A stretch of 64,000 nt of DNA, from contig NZ_JAAKZF010000019.1 in assembly GCF_011045125.1 (NCBI RefSeq), forward strand, positions 1-64,000, in the 5' to 3' direction. The DNA is from Allomesorhizobium camelthorni. GTDB lineage: Bacteria > Pseudomonadota > Alphaproteobacteria > Rhizobiales > Rhizobiaceae. Position numbers and translations under genes: made by a program. The notes under the pieces were generated by a model that was not told where the DNA came from, searched no databases, and worked only from the letters and a program-made list of their open reading frames with translations. Positions 52,746 through 61,537 of the stretch are shown here, piece after piece (the first letter of the stretch is position 1; each line of letters starts with the position of its first letter).

Positions 52746-53339
52746 ATGAACCCGAAACCGTTCGAAGCCGTTCCGCCATCCGACGGCGCCGGACAGAACC
52801 TGCCGCATCTGTCCGGTCCTGCCGCCGCCATACGCCAGGTGCTGGCGGCGCATTTCGTGCGCGGCTGTCCGCATGTGCTCGAAATCGGCGGGCACAGGCG
52901 GCCGATCACCGGCTATCTTACCCATGCGCCGCTGTCGGTCACCTCGATCGACCCGAAGACCGCCGAATACGAGGCCGAAGAACTCAACGGCCGCCCTTGC
53001 CGCGTGCGCCACATCGCCCGCAAGTTTCAGGATGTCGAACTCGACTATGCGCCGCGCAGCTACGGCCTTGTGCTGCTCGGCTACTCGCTGAAGCCTTTCG
53101 GCAAGCGCGAGCCGCTCGGCAAACTCATGTTCTCGCTGGTCGACAACGCCGGCGTGGTGGTTATCGATTACACGCCCGAGTTCGAGCGCGCGGCTTCGCA
53201 GGTTCCGTCGATCCTTTCGCGCCCGACGCTCACCAACTATTGCAGCTTCGAACTCAAGCTCGAAGATCCGGAGATCGCCGCCACGCCCTATGCCAGGCGG
53301 CGCTTTCACGTGCTTCATCCCTCCGGTTCAGCGGCCTGA
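52746..53339 (+). CDS. SAM-methyltransferase-like protein
   Basis: A 197-residue protein. The segment HVLEIGGHRRPITGYL, followed by VTSIDPKTAEYEAEELNGRPCRVRHIARKFQDVEL and YGLVLLGYSLKPFG, resembles a class I methyltransferase fold with a modified SAM-binding loop (EIGGHRR). Catalytic function cannot be proved from this. It starts at ATG 52746; the pseudo-ATPase gene begins nine bases after its stop, so they are probably co-transcribed and functionally linked. Confidence 0.62.
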   Translation: MNPKPFEAVPPSDGAGQNLPHLSGPAAAIRQVLAAHFVRGCPHVLEIGGHRRPITGYLTHAPLSVTSIDPKTAEYEAEELNGRPCRVRHIARKFQDVELDYAPRSYGLVLLGYSLKPFGKREPLGKLMFSLVDNAGVVVIDYTPEFERAASQVPSILSRPTLTNYCSFELKLEDPEIAATPYARRRFHVLHPSGSAA

Positions 53340-53347
53340 ACTCGCCC

Positions 53348-56062
53348 ATGGAACAAAGCCTGGCCCGCTATATCTGGACGCACACCTGGAAGCAGCAGCT
53401 CTGGATATTGGCGGTCGTCGCGATGTCGATGATCCCGTTCTACATGTCGTTCAACCTGCCAAAGTTGATCGTCAACGGGCCAATACAGGGCCAAGGCTTT
53501 GAAACTCCCGGAACCACGCAGCCATTCCTGCGGGTTGCCTTCGATCTTCCGGTGCTCGGCGAAACCGTATTCTTTTCCGGAATATCGCTCGACCGCGAAC
53601 AGACGCTTTTCGCTCTCAGCATGGTGTTCCTGCTCCTGGTGATCGTGAACGGCCTGTTCAAGCTCTACATCAACACCTACAAGGGCCGCCTCGGCGAAAG
53701 GATGCTGCGGCGCATCCGCTTCGAACTCGTCGATCTCGTGCTCAGATTTCCGCCTCACCAGTTCAAGCGGGTGAAATCGGCCGAAATCGCGACCATGGTG
53801 AAGGACGAGGTCGAGCCGCTCGGCGGCTTCATCGGCGACGCCTTCGTGCAACCGGCCCTGCTCGGCGGGCAGGCGCTGACGGCGATGCTGTTCATCATGC
53901 TCCAGAACTTCTGGCTCGGGCTGGTCGCGCTGGTGATCGTCGCGATCCAGCTCGGCATCATCCCCAGGATGCGACGCAGGCTGATCGAACTCGGCCGCCA
54001 GCGGCAGCTTACCGCCCGACAGCTTTCCGGCCGGGTCGGCGAGATCGTCGACGGCATCGGCGCCATCCACAACCACGACACGTCGAACTACGAGCGCGCC
54101 GACATCGCCGCGCGGCTCGGCCGCATCTTCAAGATCCGCTACGACCTCTACCAGTGGAAATTCCTGGTCAAGTTCATCAACAACTTCCTGGCGCAGGTCA
54201 CGCCGTTCCTGTTCTACCTGATCGGCGGCTATCTGGCGCTGCAGGGCCGCCTCGATGTCGGGCAGCTCGTGGCGGTAATCGGCGCCTATAAGGATCTGCC
54301 CGGCCCGATGAAGGACCTGATCGACTGGGACCAGGCGCGCCAGGACGTACAAGTTAAATACGCTCAGGTGGTCGAGCAGTTCAGCATCGACCATATCGTG
54401 GATTCCCGCATCCAGGCCGTGTCGCCGGAAAGCGTCCCGGCGCTGGATGCGCCGATCGCCGCCGTCAATCTGTCGCTGGTCGACGACAGCGGCGCAAGGC
54501 TGCTCGAGCACGTCTCGGTGCAGATCAAGCCGGGCGAGAAGGTGGCCGTGGTCGGAACCGCCGCAGGCGGCGCGGAGGTTTTCGCGGAAGCGGTCGCGCG
54601 GCTGATCTGGCCCGAAAGCGGCAGGATCGCCATCGGCGGCAAAGATCTTCTCGAACTGCCGGAATCGGTGGTGGGGCGGCGCATGGCCTACGCCTCGTCC
54701 GACGCGTTTCTTGCGCAGGGAACGCTGAGCGACAATCTGCTTTACGGCCTCAAGCACGCGCCGCTGACGCCAACGGTCTATGACGGCGAACGGGCGACGC
54801 AGCGCAACTGGGAGGTGGGCGAAGCGCTCAAGGCCGGCAACCCCGATTTCGACCTGAACAGCGACTGGGTCGACTACGCCGCGGCAGGCTCCACAGGCCC
54901 GGACGACATCTTGCTGGTGATACGGCCGGTGCTCGAGGCGGTGGCGCTGTCGCGCGACATACTCGACCTCGGATTGCGCGCATCGGTCGAACCGTCGCGC
55001 CATCCCGAGATCGTCGACCGCATCGTGGAATTGCGTCAGGCGCTGCGAGAGCGCGTCGCGGCCGAAGGGGTGAGCGGACTGGTCGTGCCGTTCGAGCCGG
55101 GAGCATACAACCCGCAGGCCACGGTCGGCGAAAACCTGCTTTTCGGCACCGCGACGGGACCGGAGCTTGCCGACAAGGCGCTGGCTTCCAATCCGTACTT
55201 CCTGTCGGTGCTGAAGTCTGCCGGGCTCGACGAAGTTCTCTACAATATGGGCCTGGAGATCGCCGGCAACGCCATCGAGCTGTTCAGCGACCTGCCGCCA
55301 GACCACCCGTTCTTCCAGCAGCTCGCCTTCATGACCGCCGACGAGATCCCCGGCTACACGGTGCTGCTGCAGAAGCTCAAGGGGCGCAGCTATGCCACGG
55401 TTTCCGAGCAGGACCGCGCCCAGATCATCATGCTGAGCTTCGCTTATATCGAACCCAGGCATCGCTTCGGCCTGCTGACCGACGATCTGATGGCGAGGAT
55501 CGTCGAGGCGCGCGGCCGCTTCCATGAAGGCCTGCCGAAGGAATTGGCCGGCGCTATCCAGCGCTACGATCCGATGCGCTTCAGCACTGCGGCGAGCCTG
55601 ATGGACAATGTCCTGTTCGGGCGCATCGGCCACAATCAACCGGACGGGCCGGAGCGCATCCGCGCGATCGTTCGCGAAATCCTCGACGAACTCGGCCTCT
55701 ACGACGAGGTGCTGGGCATCGGCCTCGAATTCAATGTCGGTGTGGGCGGCAGGCGGCTGACCGGAGCGCAGCGGCAGAAGCTGGACCTGGCGCGTGCGCT
55801 GCTCAAGCGCGCCGATTTCCTGATCCTCAACCGGCCGCTGTCGGCGCTGGACCAGCGGGCGCAGGACCAGATCGTACGCAACGTACTCGAGGAAGCGAAG
55901 CGCGACGGCCGTGATCCGGCTATCATCTGGGTGTTAGAAAATCCGGCCATGGCGCAACTGTTCGACCGCGTAATCGTTTTCCATGGCGGAGAACTGGTGG
56001 AAGATGGAACGCACGAGACACTCGCGGCCGGAAACGGTATCTTCAAGGGATTGCTGTCATGA
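53348..56062 (+). CDS. ABC-exporter-like membrane protein with a degenerate, insert-bearing nucleotide-binding domain
   Basis: A 904-residue protein. Residues 1-~330 form an ABC exporter-type membrane domain (LWILAVVAMSMIPFYMSF; LFALSMVFLLLVIVNGLF; ALVIVAIQLGIIP; TPFLFYLIGGYLALQG). The remainder aligns with an NBD but every catalytic motif is altered: Walker A is GTAAGGAEVF at ~401 (no Lys), the Q-loop reads YASSDAFLAQ, the signature is LTGAQRQ at ~803, Walker B is FLILNRP at ~824 (no Asp or Glu) and the H-loop is WVLENP at ~860. About 340 residues are inserted before the signature, with TLSDNLLYG, TVGENLLFG and SLMDNVLFG at ~459, ~592 and ~751. It is very probably a non-hydrolysing membrane component. 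Confidence 0.82.
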   Translation: MEQSLARYIWTHTWKQQLWILAVVAMSMIPFYMSFNLPKLIVNGPIQGQGFETPGTTQPFLRVAFDLPVLGETVFFSGISLDREQTLFALSMVFLLLVIVNGLFKLYINTYKGRLGERMLRRIRFELVDLVLRFPPHQFKRVKSAEIATMVKDEVEPLGGFIGDAFVQPALLGGQALTAMLFIMLQNFWLGLVALVIVAIQLGIIPRMRRRLIELGRQRQLTARQLSGRVGEIVDGIGAIHNHDTSNYERADIAARLGRIFKIRYDLYQWKFLVKFINNFLAQVTPFLFYLIGGYLALQGRLDVGQLVAVIGAYKDLPGPMKDLIDWDQARQDVQVKYAQVVEQFSIDHIVDSRIQAVSPESVPALDAPIAAVNLSLVDDSGARLLEHVSVQIKPGEKVAVVGTAAGGAEVFAEAVARLIWPESGRIAIGGKDLLELPESVVGRRMAYASSDAFLAQGTLSDNLLYGLKHAPLTPTVYDGERATQRNWEVGEALKAGNPDFDLNSDWVDYAAAGSTGPDDILLVIRPVLEAVALSRDILDLGLRASVEPSRHPEIVDRIVELRQALRERVAAEGVSGLVVPFEPGAYNPQATVGENLLFGTATGPELADKALASNPYFLSVLKSAGLDEVLYNMGLEIAGNAIELFSDLPPDHPFFQQLAFMTADEIPGYTVLLQKLKGRSYATVSEQDRAQIIMLSFAYIEPRHRFGLLTDDLMARIVEARGRFHEGLPKELAGAIQRYDPMRFSTAASLMDNVLFGRIGHNQPDGPERIRAIVREILDELGLYDEVLGIGLEFNVGVGGRRLTGAQRQKLDLARALLKRADFLILNRPLSALDQRAQDQIVRNVLEEAKRDGRDPAIIWVLENPAMAQLFDRVIVFHGGELVEDGTHETLAAGNGIFKGLLS

Positions 56063-56101
56063 TAGTCTTGGACAGCTTTGATTGGGGCAAGGGTTACGGT
56101 C

Positions 56102-56566
56102 ATGCTTCTCAACGATGAAGTCGGAATGCTGCGGCGGGTGCCGCTGTTCTCGAATGTGGAGCCGGCCAAGCTCAAGCTCCTGGCCTTCACCTCCGACCGC
56201 GTGAGCTACGGCGCCGGGCAAATCCTGTTCCGCCAGGGCGACGAGGGCGACGCGGCCTATGTCGTCCTGTCCGGCAAGGCCGACATCATCGTCGACTCGC
56301 CGAGCGGGCAGATAAAGGTCGCCGAGGTCGAGCCCAACGAGATCGTCGGCGAAATCGCGATCTTGTGCGACGTATCGCGAACCGCCACCGTGCAGGCGTC
56401 GATGCCGCTCGAAGCGCTGCGCATCCGAAAGGATCATTTCCTGCGGCTGCTCAGGGAATTTCCTGAAATGACGATCGAGATCATCCGCGTGCTCGCCGAC
56501 CGGCTCGGGCACACGACGGCGGAACTTTCCGACGCGCGCAGCCAGGCGCGCCAGGCCAAGCACTAG
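56102..56566 (+). CDS. stand-alone cyclic-nucleotide-binding domain protein
   Basis: A 154-residue Crp-type cNMP-binding domain and little else: no helix-turn-helix, kinase or channel follows. The phosphate-binding cassette is intact, GEIAILCDVSRTATV at 83-97, with Glu84 for the ribose 2'-hydroxyl and Arg93 for the cyclic phosphate. It therefore probably binds cAMP or cGMP. ATG 56102 is chosen because the domain begins there; the gap to the pseudo-ATPase gene is 39 bases, so the two are likely one transcript, and a direct partnership is plausible. Confidence 0.9.
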   Translation: MLLNDEVGMLRRVPLFSNVEPAKLKLLAFTSDRVSYGAGQILFRQGDEGDAAYVVLSGKADIIVDSPSGQIKVAEVEPNEIVGEIAILCDVSRTATVQASMPLEALRIRKDHFLRLLREFPEMTIEIIRVLADRLGHTTAELSDARSQARQAKH

Positions 56567-56696
56567 GCGCACTCGTTTCGCCCGGCCGCGGACGCAGCGT
56601 AAATTGAACGAAAGGCGGTGAGTTGCCTGTCTCGCTATATTGCGCCAGTCTGGCTAGGATAGCTCCCCGACGGGAGCCGACGGGCGAAGATATAGA

Positions 56697-57611
56697 ATGA
56701 ACGATGACTTGTTCCAGGTTCGATTCTGGGGAGTTCGCGGCAGCGTCCCCGTTTCGGGCGCCCAGTATCAGCGCTACGGCGGCAACACCATATGCGTGGA
56801 GATGCGCTGCGGGCCGCATACGCTGCTCTTCGATGCAGGCTCGGGAGCCCGCCCGGCCGGCGAGGCGCTGATGGCGGCGGGCGTCGACCAGTTCGACGTG
56901 TTCTTCACCCATTGCCATTACGATCACATCATCGGGCTGCCGTTCTTCTTTCCGCTTTACAATCCGCGTATCGACCTCACGGCATGGTCGGGTCACCTCG
57001 CCGGCCGCATGACCACTCAGGAAATGCTCGGCGAATTCATGCGCCCGCCCTGGTTTCCGGTCGCCATGGAAGTTTGCAGGGCGTGTGTCGGGACGCGGGA
57101 TTTCGTCGCCGGAGACATCCTGAAACCGCAGGAAGGCATAACGATCAGGACCGGCAGCCTGACCCATCCGGGCGGCTGCGTCGGCTACCGCGTCGAATGG
57201 GGCGGCCGCGCGGTGTGCTTGATCAGCGACACCGAACATGAGCCCGGCAAGCTCGATCCGGTCGTGCTGGGGCTCATCGAAGACGCCGATCTGGTGCTCT
57301 ACGACTGCACCTACACCGAGGAAGAAATGCTGCGCAAGCGCGGCTACGGCCACTCGACATGGCAGCAGGGCGTCAAGCTTTGCGAGGCTGCCGGCGCGCG
57401 CCGGCTGGCGATTTTCCATCACGATCCTTCGCGCACCGACGACCAACTCGCCGCGATGGAGAAAGAGGCGATGGCGGCCTTTCCCGGCGCTTTCGCCGCC
57501 ATGGACGGGCAGACGCTCGAATTTCCGCGATTGAAGCTGCCCAAGCCGTCGCCGCTCAGGCAAGCAGCTCGCCAACCGGCCGCCAGCGGCAAGCGCCGCT
57601 CGCTGCCGTAA
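56697..57611 (+). CDS. metallo-beta-lactamase-fold hydrolase, cyclic phosphodiesterase-like
   Basis: A 304-residue MBL-fold protein: FWGVRGSVPVSG at the N-terminus, the HxHxDH motif THCHYDHIIG (His72, His74, Asp76, His77), the second-shell His157 and Asp178 in SDTEH. It resembles the group that includes 3',5'-cyclic-AMP phosphodiesterase CpdA-like and RNase Z-like MBL enzymes, especially the cyclic-nucleotide class II type from memory. Next to a cNMP-binding gene this suggests that it degrades the cyclic nucleotide, but the activity is inferred. It overlaps the next gene on the other strand by 56 bases at the 3' ends. Confidence 0.85.
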   Translation: MNDDLFQVRFWGVRGSVPVSGAQYQRYGGNTICVEMRCGPHTLLFDAGSGARPAGEALMAAGVDQFDVFFTHCHYDHIIGLPFFFPLYNPRIDLTAWSGHLAGRMTTQEMLGEFMRPPWFPVAMEVCRACVGTRDFVAGDILKPQEGITIRTGSLTHPGGCVGYRVEWGGRAVCLISDTEHEPGKLDPVVLGLIEDADLVLYDCTYTEEEMLRKRGYGHSTWQQGVKLCEAAGARRLAIFHHDPSRTDDQLAAMEKEAMAAFPGAFAAMDGQTLEFPRLKLPKPSPLRQAARQPAASGKRRSLP

Positions 57612-58302
57612 CCTCGAACAGGCGCTCGAGGAACGACCAGGCGACCTCGTCATGCACGAGGTGATGGCTTAGCAGGCCGACGGGACCGCCCTCGCCCCGG
57701 AATGCGAGTTCGAGCTGCGCCACGATTTCAGAAATGAGCGCCGCATGGTCGCGGCCGCCGCGATTGCCGCGCCAATCCATGATGTCGACGGTGCTGTTGA
57801 GCATGCGTATGGGGGCCGGCCCGGGCGCGCCGAACACCGACAGCGCCGAAAAGCCTATGCCGGCAAGGTGCGGCAGCAGGTCTGCATCAATCCTGTTCCA
57901 TGGCGGCACCAGCATGGGTGCGAAACGCCCGGCATGCAGGCGCTGCAGGCGCGCGCGCCCTTGCGAAAGTTCCGCCAGAACGATGTCGCGGGGGCGATGG
58001 TGTCCGAGTTCCTGCTTCTTTTCGCCCTGAGGGGCGTGGTTCTCGTGCGACCAGCCGTGGACCGCCACCGTGACATGGTTTTCGCGCGCCAGCCGCTCGG
58101 CCAATGGCGCTCCGGTCCAAGCCGGAATGACCGCAAGCGCGACCGGCGCCTGGTAGGTAGCGGTCATCGCGAGCAGCCGGTCGAGCGCGGCGGTAGGCTC
58201 GATCGCGTCGTCGTCGCGCAGCCAGAAATCGGCGGTCCGGCCGGCCTGAAGCCAGCGCGCCAGTTCTCTCGTCAGAGGCTGCCAGATTTCGCTGGGCGTC
58301 AT
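57556..58302 (-). CDS. polysaccharide-deacetylase-like protein
   Basis: A 248-residue NodB-fold-like protein. Candidate active-site elements are FWLRDDDA near residue 26 (the Asp pair of the NodB motif), HGWSHENH at ~86, PPWNR at ~134, and LLSHHLVHD at ~210. The spacing is shorter than classical NodB, and the first motif is further N-terminal, so it belongs to a distant branch. It may remove acetyl groups from a glycan. Its start overlaps the GT4 stop by four bases (ATGA), so the GT4 gene and this form a two-gene operon. Confidence 0.75.
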   Translation of the reverse strand: MTPSEIWQPLTRELARWLQAGRTADFWLRDDDAIEPTAALDRLLAMTATYQAPVALAVIPAWTGAPLAERLARENHVTVAVHGWSHENHAPQGEKKQELGHHRPRDIVLAELSQGRARLQRLHAGRFAPMLVPPWNRIDADLLPHLAGIGFSALSVFGAPGPAPIRMLNSTVDIMDWRGNRGGRDHAALISEIVAQLELAFRGEGGPVGLLSHHLVHDEVAWSFLERLFEVTAASGACRWRPVGELLA

Positions 58303-59384
58303 GTTCGGGCCTCTGGCAGTATCGCAGCCAGGCGCCTGGCCGCCGCTTCGAGCGAGCGCTCGTCAAGGACGAACCGCCGCGCGGCCGCGCCTAGTTTCTG
58401 TCTCTCGGCCTCATTCGTCAGCAGCCGCTCGATAGCCTCCGCGTATGCGGCGACATCTCCCGGCGGCGTCAGCAGGCCGGTCGTTCCGTGCCGGACGACC
58501 TCGGGAACGCCCGCAATCGCCTGCGCCACCACCGGCAGCCCCGCGGCCTGCGCCTCCAGATAAGCAAGACCGTAGGCTTCGCCGCAGCCCGGCCAGACAT
58601 AGACGCCCGCGCCGCGCAAAAGTGACGGCACTTCGGCCGGCGGCCTTTCGCCCAGCCAGTCGATGCGCTCCGGGGGTATCCGCGAGAATTCCGCCTGCAC
58701 TTTGGCGCGGCAAACGCCGTCGCCGATGACCGACAAGCGCCAGGACAAATGTGCAAGCCGCTCCAGCGCGTGGGCGAGCATCCGGTAGCTCTCCATCTTG
58801 TCGCCTGGACGCATCATGCCAACCGCGACCAGAAGGGACGGATCGGCGGCGGGCGGCGGCGCGGCAAAGGCCGAAACGTCGATAAAGGGCGGCAGCAGTT
58901 CGAAGCGGGCCCGCGGCGCGATTTCGGCCAGTCCGTCGCGGTCTCTGGCGGTGAAGCAGACGTTCAGCGCCGCGTGTCTTACAATGTCCGCCAGCCGCGC
59001 CTGGTTTTCAGCCCATATCCCGATGTTGCGGCGGGTCGAATAAGAGGCCTCCGCGGTGACGTAGGGAATATGGAAGCGGGAGGAGAGCGTGGGCCCGAGA
59101 AGATCGGGGGCCTTGTAGTAGGGGTGGTAGCAGAACCAGAGGTCGGGTTTTTTCCCGGTTTCCCACAAGGCCGACAGGCGGGCGATTTCGCGCTCGGCTT
59201 CGGCCAGGGCCGCGGCATGCGACTCGGCCGTCGGGTTCGCGGAAAAACTGCGAAACTCCGAGGCCAGTTCGACCGTATATCCGGCAAGCTCCAGCGCCGC
59301 CTTCAGCATCCGCGCCATCTGGCGGTCGCCCGACGGCACGGGATGATCCGGCGATTTGAGCGGCGCGTAGTAGGCAATTCGCAT
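58299..59384 (-). CDS. GT4-family glycosyltransferase
   Basis: A 361-residue GT-B enzyme: RIAYYAPLKSPDHPVPSGDRQMARML (N-terminal acceptor domain), LLVAVGMMRPGDKMESYRML, RIDWLGERPPAEVPSLLRGAGVYVWPG and the EX7E motif GEAYGLAYLEAQAAGLPVVAQ. It most likely adds a sugar to a lipid-linked or surface oligosaccharide. ATG 59384 is taken as the start; the frame is open to 59489. It runs opposite to the DUF3095 gene with about 95 bases between. Confidence 0.85.
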   Translation of the reverse strand: MRIAYYAPLKSPDHPVPSGDRQMARMLKAALELAGYTVELASEFRSFSANPTAESHAAALAEAEREIARLSALWETGKKPDLWFCYHPYYKAPDLLGPTLSSRFHIPYVTAEASYSTRRNIGIWAENQARLADIVRHAALNVCFTARDRDGLAEIAPRARFELLPPFIDVSAFAAPPPAADPSLLVAVGMMRPGDKMESYRMLAHALERLAHLSWRLSVIGDGVCRAKVQAEFSRIPPERIDWLGERPPAEVPSLLRGAGVYVWPGCGEAYGLAYLEAQAAGLPVVAQAIAGVPEVVRHGTTGLLTPPGDVAAYAEAIERLLTNEAERQKLGAAARRFVLDERSLEAAARRLAAILPEART

Positions 59385-59478
59385 CGCGCCACCTATCTGG
59401 GGAATCGGGCGCAAGTCAATTTCGGGGTCACCTCGGATTGATCGCCAGCCAACCGGGAGATGTGCTATTTCACCGACC

Positions 59479-60639
59479 ATGGAAAACAAGCTCCTCGATC
59501 AACCGTTTCTCGACACGCTGCCGCAGTTTGCGCAGTTCGAGGGCGTGGCCGACGCCGACAATTACCGCCCGCTGCCCGACGACTGGTCGCTGGCTACAGC
59601 CGATATAGTCGACTCGACCAAGGCGATCGCAACAGGAGGCTACAAATCGGTCAACATGGCCGGCGCCAGCGTGATTTCGGCGCTGCTCAACGCGCTCGAC
59701 CGCCGCGACCTGCCCTTCGTCTTCGGCGGCGACGGGGCGCTGGTCGCCTTCCCCGCCACGGCCACCGCGACCGTCCGCGAGGCGCTGTCGGCCGTCCAGG
59801 CATGGGTGGCGGACGAGCTGGAGCTGACGATGCGCGCCGCGATCGTGCCGGTGGCCGATATCCGCGCCCGGGGACTGGACGTCCGGGTGGCGCGGTTCCA
59901 GGCCAGCGGCGAGGTTTCCTACGCCATGTTCACCGGAGGCGGCGCAAGCTGGGCGGAAGCCGAGATGAAGGCCGGCCGCTTCACGGTCGAGCCTGCCCCG
60001 GCGGGCACGCGGCCGGATCTGGCCGGGCTGTCATGCCGCTGGAACCCGATCGAGGCGCGGCATGGCGAGATCGTCTCGATCATCGCGGTCCCGGGCCCGG
60101 CCGGCAGCGGCAAGGCGTTCCAGCAATTGGTGGCCGATATCGTGGCGCTGGTGGGCGAGGAGGAGCGAGGCGGCCATCCCGTGCCGCCGGAGGGACCCGG
60201 TTTCAGCTTCCCGCCCAAGGGGCTCGAAGCCGAGGCGCGCGCGCTTGCGCCCAAAGGAAAACGGTTCTGGCCTAAACTGATGATTCTGGGGCAGACCGCG
60301 CTCATCGGCATACTTTCGAAGCTCCGCCTGTCGCTTGGGCGGTTCGATCCGCTTCAGTATCGGAGCGACGTCGTCCGCAATTCCGATTTCCGGAAATTCG
60401 ACGACGGCCTGAAAATGACGGTCGACCTCGACCGGGAGCGGCTGCGGCGGATCGAGGAGCGGCTCGAGCGGGCCGAACGCGAAGGGATTTGCAGCTACGG
60501 GCTGCACCGGCAGGATTCGGCGCTGATGACCTGCATCGTCGCCACGCCACTGCAGCGCGACCACATCCATTTCGTGGACGGAGCGGCGGGCGGATACGCC
60601 ATGGCCGCCAACACCCTGAAGGCGAAAGCGGCAGCCTGA
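59479..60639 (+). CDS. DUF3095 protein, nucleotidyl-cyclase-like
   Basis: A 386-residue member of DUF3095 by overall pattern. The N-terminal part has a cyclase-like layout: ADIVDSTKAI with Asp42 and Asp45, and FVFGGDGALVAFP with Asp85, the same order of metal-binding acidic residues as in class III cyclases (also near GGDEF domains). The last ~110 residues are a separate C-terminal domain. Activity is unproved. It is next to an FkbM gene and a true cyclase, and supports the idea that nucleotide signalling is part of this cluster. Confidence 0.8.
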   Translation: MENKLLDQPFLDTLPQFAQFEGVADADNYRPLPDDWSLATADIVDSTKAIATGGYKSVNMAGASVISALLNALDRRDLPFVFGGDGALVAFPATATATVREALSAVQAWVADELELTMRAAIVPVADIRARGLDVRVARFQASGEVSYAMFTGGGASWAEAEMKAGRFTVEPAPAGTRPDLAGLSCRWNPIEARHGEIVSIIAVPGPAGSGKAFQQLVADIVALVGEEERGGHPVPPEGPGFSFPPKGLEAEARALAPKGKRFWPKLMILGQTALIGILSKLRLSLGRFDPLQYRSDVVRNSDFRKFDDGLKMTVDLDRERLRRIEERLERAEREGICSYGLHRQDSALMTCIVATPLQRDHIHFVDGAAGGYAMAANTLKAKAAA

Positions 60640-60718
60640 AACCCGCCCGTGGCACTGTTACCCGTCGCTGGCGCCACCTATATGACCATCCAAGATTGCA
60701 ATCCCGAGCTGAAATTTC

Positions 60719-61537
60719 ATGAGCCGGACATTCGAACGCGCGGAGCCGATAAAAACTGTCGATGTCCGCTATGCCGGCCGCACCGTCGCCCTTCCGGACA
60801 TGTGCGAATACGCGAAATTCTACCGCAAGCTTTCCGGAAATTGCTGGGAAGCGAACACTTTCACTACTCTTGCGCGCAACCTCGACAGCGACACCGTGCT
60901 CATCGACATTGGCGCGTGGATCGGCGTGACGCCGATGTGGTCGGCGCAGGTTGCCCGCAAGGTGGTGGCGGTCGACCCCGATCCGAAATGCGCCGCGATC
61001 CTGAACGCGCTGGCGCCGGCAGCCGGCAATGTGACCGTGATAGAAGGCGCGCTCGCCGACTGCCGCAAGGTGGCGATCCATGCCGTCGACGGCTTCGGCA
61101 GTTCCGAAACCAGCATCCTCGACATCGGCAATGGCGCCGAGGCGTCGGCCCGCGGCTTCGGCATAGACGACATCATGCGTCATGCGGGAGGCGCGCCGGC
61201 CTTCGTCAAGATCGACATCGAAGGCTACGAATACGAGATCGCAGGCGAACTGGCCAAGCTGAGGCATTACCCGTTGCGCGGGCTGCAGATCGCGGTCCAT
61301 CCGCAATTGTACGAGAAGAGCCTGAGAGGCGGCTGGCTGTGGCGGCGGCTGCGCACCGCATGGGCGACATGGCGGCTGGGGAGGCAGCTGGGCCGCTTCA
61401 TCCCTGGCCCCAGCCTCCACAAGTTCGACAGTCTGGCGGCGTATATCCTGGGGGGAATCCTGTTTTGCGGCAAACCAAAGGGGGCGGATTTCGTGTTCGA
61501 ACGCAATCCCGCTCCAACCTTCGAGGACAAGCTATGA
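60719..61537 (+). CDS. FkbM-family methyltransferase
   Basis: A 272-residue SAM-dependent methyltransferase: LIDIGAWIGVTPMWSA (motif I, with the usual Gly-Ala), VAVDPDPKCAAIL, and KIDIEGYEYEIAGEL, the FkbM signature. FkbM enzymes methylate sugar or polyketide hydroxyls. Start ATG 60719 is taken; upstream of it a frame in another register continues into repeat-free sequence but lacks family features. The cyclase gene begins at an ATG overlapping its stop, so translation is coupled. Confidence 0.87.
   Translation: MSRTFERAEPIKTVDVRYAGRTVALPDMCEYAKFYRKLSGNCWEANTFTTLARNLDSDTVLIDIGAWIGVTPMWSAQVARKVVAVDPDPKCAAILNALAPAAGNVTVIEGALADCRKVAIHAVDGFGSSETSILDIGNGAEASARGFGIDDIMRHAGGAPAFVKIDIEGYEYEIAGELAKLRHYPLRGLQIAVHPQLYEKSLRGGWLWRRLRTAWATWRLGRQLGRFIPGPSLHKFDSLAAYILGGILFCGKPKGADFVFERNPAPTFEDKL

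Noticed and set aside
53315-55639. 774-codon minus-strand open frame opposite the pseudo-ATPase gene
   Set aside because: The plus-strand frame has membrane segments, NBD layout and conserved LTGAQ-type motif; the antisense frame shows none.
60649-61533. Long N-terminal extension of the cyclase frame
   Set aside because: It overlaps the FkbM gene out of frame and is Arg-rich; the cyclase family N-terminus starts at ATG 61534, which overlaps the FkbM stop.
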